From assembly GCF_001625305.1 (NCBI RefSeq), contig NW_017804587.1, forward strand, positions 948,465-1,012,464: 64,000 nucleotides of DNA, given 5' to 3'. Origin of the DNA: Branchiostoma belcheri. Lineage: Eukaryota; Chordata; Leptocardii; Amphioxiformes; Branchiostomatidae. Both the position numbers and the translations under genes were made by a program. Shown here piece by piece: positions 63,652 through 64,000 of this stretch (positions are counted from its first letter, which is position 1; each line of letters opens with the position of its first letter). The notes below the pieces were generated by a model. It did no database searches and was not told where the DNA came from. It was given only the letters and a program-made list of their open reading frames with translations.

Positions 63652-64000
63652 GTGAGTGAAAACTGACCTTGCCTTGCATGGGGGGAGGGGCGACGGTGTC
63701 GTCTGGTCTTCTGATGTTCTACTACTTCTAGTGCCAAGAAAAGTTAGCCACTTTTTACGCCAGTGAAAACACTGGGTGCGCAACAGATGTAGATCACACA
63801 ATGGTAGTAGAGCTTAGATTCATTAACTATCGATAAGAATTGGATAAGTATCTGCATAACCACCAACAAGATCAAATTTTATTTAGAATCTAATGATTTA
63901 CAGGTGATCATGAGTAGATGTGTAGAGTAGAGTAGACTCTTCATAATGTGACCTCATAATTTCTAGTAGGCAAAAAGCAGATGTTAGTTTGGTGATTTAC
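63652..64000 (+). other. first intron of the divergent gene (to window end)
   Basis: It begins GTGAGTGAAAACTGACC. No second exon is recognised before the window ends. Confidence 0.5.

Noticed and set aside
1..64000. Search for tRNA, rRNA, snRNA genes and CRISPR-like arrays
   Set aside because: I noticed no cloverleaf with A/B boxes, no rRNA-like block and no regularly spaced repeats with unique spacers. The regular repeats here are tandem minisatellites.

Overview
The window is animal nuclear DNA: spliced genes with GT-AG introns, long repeat-rich introns, many foldback (MITE-like) elements, a 5'-truncated LINE and a 20-base assembly gap. An invertebrate deuterostome is likely and amphioxus (Branchiostoma) is my best guess, inferred from the expanded TRIM genes, the mix of transposon remnants and the gene content. 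No sequence here proves the species.

Left part (1 to about 12030): a tandem array with a unit of about 5.5 kb. Each full unit holds one plus-strand, four-exon gene. Exon 1 encodes RING, B-box 1, B-box 2 and a coiled coil (the TRIM tripartite motif). Exons 2-4 encode a module that looks like the TNF-like plus glycine-rich part of the ALK/LTK receptor ectodomain. Two genes are complete (1817-5095, 658 aa; 7304-10102, 661 aa). The 3' end of an earlier one lies at 1-213. A partial unit (about 10110-12030) ends the array and lacks the RING exon. The joining of a cytoplasmic RING/B-box ligase to an ALK-type glycine-rich module is the most striking thing in the window.

Middle and right (13535-63190): one minus-strand gene, which I could assemble into 16 coding exons with every splice phase consistent (3084 nt including stop, 1027 aa). 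It is a MAP7/ensconsin-family microtubule-associated protein. It has a basic N-terminal coiled-coil microtubule-binding segment with a polyglutamine tract and the RWSWG motif, a NLS..KRL segment present in two tandem homologous exons, a long proline/alanine/lysine linker, and a second charged coiled coil ending in an RTRKS box. A conserved C-terminal piece with FEELI and PIIAF follows. Intron 1 is about 29.8 kb and holds most of the transposon remnants. Exons 6 and 8 each have their splice-site edge copied several times into the flanking intron.

Far right: about 410 bp from the MAP7 start codon, a divergent plus-strand gene begins at 63601 with a 17-residue first coding exon that looks like a mitochondrial targeting sequence. 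The two genes probably share a bidirectional promoter. The window ends in that gene's first intron.

Repeats recorded include elements with target-site duplications that can be read directly (38393-38549, 44983-46519, 52564-52921, 53409-53571, 55930-56296, 10865-11084), a CR1/L2-type LINE tail at about 46990-47870, and many tandem repeats of 30-400 bp units.
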